Part shown: piece by piece, positions 61,478-64,000 of the stretch
Numbering within the stretch: the stretch's first letter is position 1
How the letters are laid out: every line of letters begins with the position of its first letter
From: Enterobacteriaceae bacterium B14
Lineage (GTDB): Bacteria; Pseudomonadota; Gammaproteobacteria; Enterobacterales; Enterobacteriaceae
Length of the DNA: 64,000 bases
Assembly (NCBI GenBank): GCA_000307305.1
Contig: DF158883.1
Location: forward strand, 248,001 to 312,000
Direction: 5' to 3'
Position numbers and translations under genes: made by a program
Notes under the pieces: generated by a model
Seen by the model: only the letters and a program-made list of their open reading frames with translations
Told to the model about the DNA's origin: nothing
Databases searched by the model: none

Positions 61478-62462
61478 TGTGTTGGTTTATCATCTTAATG
61501 GCGAGGTTCAAGGCGGTGCGGAAACTGCCTGCATCGGCGGCTCCCGTTGCGGCAAGTTCCAACGCTGTTCCGTGGTCAACGGAAGTGCGAATAAAAGGCA
61601 GCCCGAGCGTGATATTCACTGCTCGACCAAACCCCTGATATTTGAGTACCGGTAATCCTTGGTCATGGTACATAGCCAGCACGGCATCCGCATGCTGTAA
61701 ATACTTCTCTTGAAATAGCGTGTCGGCGGGTAGAGGGCCGACGAGCTGAATGTTCTTCTCTCTTAGCGAATCCAGCGTTGGGATAATAATATCCAACTCT
61801 TCACGGCCCATATGCCCACCTTCACCTGCGTGTGGGTTAAGGCCACAGACATAAATCTGCGGCTGCTTAATTCCAAATTTACGGGTTAGATCGTGATGCA
61901 AAATCGTGATGACTTCACTTAGGCTTTCGGGCGTGATTGCCGCAGGTACTTCAGAGAGAGGAAGATGTGTGGTGGCAAGTGCTACACGTAGCTCTTCTGT
62001 TGCCAGCATCATTACAACGTGTTTGGTGTGGCTACGGTCGGCAAAAAATTCGGTATGGCCCGTAAAGGGGACACCTGCATCATTAATAATGCCTTTATGT
62101 ACAGGGCCTGTTATCAGCGCAGCAAACTCTCCGCTTAAACAGCCATCGCAGGCGCGAGCCAGTGTCTCAACAACATAGTGACCGTTAGCTTGGTTTAAGT
62201 GACCAGCCTGTGCTGGCACCGCCATTGAAATAGGCAGAATAGTGAGCGTTCCCGCTTGCTGTGGTTCTGCTGGCCGGCTTGCTTGATACTCTCTTAGTGT
62301 TAAAGGCAGAGAAAGTATCTGAGCGCGTTCCAACAGCAATTTTGGGTCGGCACAAACGACTAGCTCAACAGGCCAAGCCTGTTGAGCTAGAGTTACTGCT
62401 AAGTCAGGCCCAATCCCGGCGGGCTCACCGGGAGTGAGGACAACTCGTTTACTGTTTTGCAT
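61470..62462 (-). CDS. pdxA: 4-hydroxythreonine-4-phosphate dehydrogenase
   Basis: PdxA oxidises 4-phosphohydroxythreonine in vitamin B6 synthesis. The 330 residues include [17 protein letters not shown] at the N-terminus, [25 protein letters not shown] (His metal ligand) and [16 protein letters not shown], then [17 protein letters not shown]. It overlaps surA by 14 nt and rsmA by 8 nt. Confidence 0.96.
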   Translation of the reverse strand: MQNSKRVVLTPGEPAGIGPDLAVTLAQQAWPVELVVCADPKLLLERAQILSLPLTLREYQASRPAEPQQAGTLTILPISMAVPAQAGHLNQANGHYVVETLARACDGCLSGEFAALITGPVHKGIINDAGVPFTGHTEFFADRSHTKHVVMMLATEELRVALATTHLPLSEVPAAITPESLSEVITILHHDLTRKFGIKQPQIYVCGLNPHAGEGGHMGREELDIIIPTLDSLREKNIQLVGPLPADTLFQEKYLQHADAVLAMYHDQGLPVLKYQGFGRAVNITLGLPFIRTSVDHGTALELAATGAADAGSFRTALNLAIKMINQHNE

Positions 62463-63741
62463 CGCTGCCTGTAATTTTGACGTAAGCGCTGGCTCTCTCT
62501 TCCTGCATCCAGTTTTGAGCTTCTTCAGAGAACTTACGGTTAAACAGCATGCGGTAAGCGCGTTCCTTCATTGCCGCGTCTGTCTTGTCCACTTGGCGTG
62601 TATCCATCAATTGGATTAAATGCCAACCAAAAGCAGAGTGAACAGGTTTGCTAGTCTCGCCTTTAGTGAGTTTCAGCAGAGCATCGCGGAATGCAGGATC
62701 GTAGGCTGTTGGTGAAGACCAACCTAAATCACCGCCTTTCGCTGCAGAACCTGGGTCTTCTGAATACTCTTTCGCTAAAGTACCAAAGTCAGCACCGTTA
62801 CGAAGCTTCTGCGAAATATCATTCAATTTGGCAAGCGCTTGTTCATCACTCATGACAATAGAAGAGCGCAGCAAAATGTGGCGTGCGTGTACTTCTGTGA
62901 CAGAAATACCTTGTTTGCCGCCGCGAATGTCATTAACGCGAAGAATGTGGAAACCTACGCGTGAACGGATAGGGCCAACAATGCTACCTTTCTGTGCACG
63001 GCTTAAGTTTTCGGCAAACAGTTCTGGCATCTCTTCGAGCTTACCCCAACCCATTTCGCCGCCTTTCAGCGCCTGTGCGTCAGCTGAGTAGGTGATAGCC
63101 ATTTTGCCGAAATCAGCGCCTTTCTTAAGGTCATCAGTCAATTTTATTGCTGCATTCTGTGCGCTACTGATTTGAGACTGGCTCGCCTTCTCTGGCAGAG
63201 CAAGCAGAATGTGGCTGATATTGAATTCTGCACCTTCACCTGCCTGAGAAGACAGATGTTTTGCTAACGCATCGACTTCTTGCGGCAGAATAGTGACACG
63301 ACGGCGTACTTCATTGTTTCGTACTTCGGCAATGGTCAATTCTTTACGCATTTGAGCGCGATAAGTGTTGAAGTTCATGCCACCGGCGGATAAACGCTTA
63401 CGCATTTGATCAACCGTCATACGATTTTGCTGGGCAATATTGCTGATAGCTGAATCAATATCCGCATCTGAAATACGAACATCCATCTTTTTAGCCATGC
63501 TCAACAAAATGTTATCCATAATGAGCCGTTCAATGACCTGACTACGTAGAGCAGCCTTGTCCGGTAGCTGCTGGCGATTTTGGCGAGAGCTGAGTTCAAC
63601 GGAACGCATAAGGTTGTTCACATCACTTTCAAGCACCACGCCGTTATTGACAACGGCTGCAACTCTATCCACTTCCTGCGAAGCGAAGACCGTGCTGGTA
63701 CTCATGATTAACGCCAGAGTTAGCGTTCTCCAATTTTTCAT
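62449..63741 (-). CDS. surA: Periplasmic chaperone SurA
   Basis: SurA escorts outer-membrane proteins across the periplasm to BAM. The 430 residues have a signal peptide (cleavage after FAS, about 20), an N-terminal chaperone domain (about 22-170) and two parvulin-type PPIase domains (about 171-270 and 282-380; [32 protein letters not shown]). A further M lies four codons upstream (63753); the ATG at 63741 fits MKNW of homologues and is preferred. In E. coli lptD is upstream in the same operon. Confidence 0.95.
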   Translation of the reverse strand: MKNWRTLTLALIMSTSTVFASQEVDRVAAVVNNGVVLESDVNNLMRSVELSSRQNRQQLPDKAALRSQVIERLIMDNILLSMAKKMDVRISDADIDSAISNIAQQNRMTVDQMRKRLSAGGMNFNTYRAQMRKELTIAEVRNNEVRRRVTILPQEVDALAKHLSSQAGEGAEFNISHILLALPEKASQSQISSAQNAAIKLTDDLKKGADFGKMAITYSADAQALKGGEMGWGKLEEMPELFAENLSRAQKGSIVGPIRSRVGFHILRVNDIRGGKQGISVTEVHARHILLRSSIVMSDEQALAKLNDISQKLRNGADFGTLAKEYSEDPGSAAKGGDLGWSSPTAYDPAFRDALLKLTKGETSKPVHSAFGWHLIQLMDTRQVDKTDAAMKERAYRMLFNRKFSEEAQNWMQEERASAYVKITGSDAKQ

Positions 63742-63811
63742 TACTTTTTCCATTTAATGTTGTTTGCCCTTTATGGGTATATGTCCAACATAATCAATTG
63801 GTTATGAATGA

Positions 63812-64000
63812 TTAAAATGCACGTTGGTAAGGTAAAATGCCGGTGCTCAGCATTTGACGAGTACCTAAATTGTAGTTGCTGCTTAAGCCACGAAGCTCAA
63901 TGTTAAATGAGAACTTGTTGTCGTAAATACTCGTTTGGTTAGTATTCCAACCGTTGAGTTTACGCTCGTAACCAAGAGTAATTGCCCAGCAACAAGTATT
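63812..64000 (-). CDS. lptD: LptD, LPS-assembly outer-membrane protein (C-terminal end only)
   Basis: Only the last 62 codons lie in the window. They read [19 protein letters not shown], then [29 protein letters not shown], with the final phenylalanine typical of outer-membrane barrels. The [10 protein letters not shown] segment and the PYQ ending match the LptD C-terminus, and surA follows after 70 bp as in E. coli. LptD inserts lipopolysaccharide into the outer membrane with LptE. Confidence 0.93.
   Translation of the reverse strand, partial: NTCCWAITLGYERKLNGWNTNQTSIYDNKFSFNIELRGLSSNYNLGTRQMLSTGILPYQRAF

Overview
The window is a stretch of enterobacterial chromosome. The order trpR-yjjX-gpmB-rob-creA-arcA-lasT-thrLABC-yaaA-yaaJ-talB-mog-satP-dnaKJ-nhaAR-rpsT-ribF-ileS-lspA-fkpB-ispH-dapB-carAB-kefFC-folA-apaHG-rsmA-pdxA-surA-lptD is the region around the threonine operon (0-1.3 min on the E. 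coli map), with the same orientations. The proteins resemble but are not identical to E. coli ones, base composition looks close to 48-50% G+C, and a chiP-chiQ-chb chitin operon is present. This suggests a Hafniaceae-like member of Enterobacterales (Hafnia or Obesumbacterium type). The genus is inferred from memory of families and composition, not from a search.

Layout: 1-3.35 kb is accessory. It holds two tandem, overlapping, membrane-anchored SUMF1/FGE-fold proteins (the second runs off the window edge), then a TetR regulator and Bcr/CflA efflux pump under a 32-bp perfect palindrome. leuX (tRNA-Leu CAA) follows and opens the conserved block. 3.8-9.3 kb: trpR (with trp operator), yjjX, gpmB, rob, creA (creBCD missing), arcA with a long leader, and lasT. 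9.4-14.3 kb: thr attenuator and thrABC. 14.4-23 kb: yaaA, yaaJ, talB, mog, an inserted ydhIJK-type efflux operon, satP. 23.3-31.6 kb: dnaK-dnaJ with a sigma-32 promoter, an inserted divergent MocR regulator / CMD-family pair, nhaA-nhaR, rpsT. 31.7-44.7 kb: a possible small CaiF/GrlA-like ORF, ribF-ileS-lspA-fkpB-ispH, a decayed xdhC pseudogene, dapB, carAB. 44.9-50.7 kb: a Phd/RelE toxin-antitoxin pair with its palindromic operator, kefFC, a LysE-type exporter with rlhA. 50.8-59.4 kb: chb, chiQ, chiP, yjjPB, folA, ada and a structured repeat-like spacer. 59.4-64 kb: apaH-apaG-rsmA-pdxA-surA-lptD (lptD partial).

Most of the window is housekeeping. The variable content sits as small cassettes at fixed joints of a conserved backbone: before leuX, mog/satP, dnaJ/nhaA, rpsT/ribF, ispH/dapB, carB/kefF, kefC/folA and folA/apaH. 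No insertion sequence, integrase, CRISPR array, rRNA or complete prophage was seen. I found no gene cluster that clearly amounts to an undescribed system. The best leads are the tandem degenerate SUMF1 proteins, the palindrome-controlled efflux pair, the MocR/CMD pair, the small HTH-like ORF upstream of ribF and the structured spacer before apaH.
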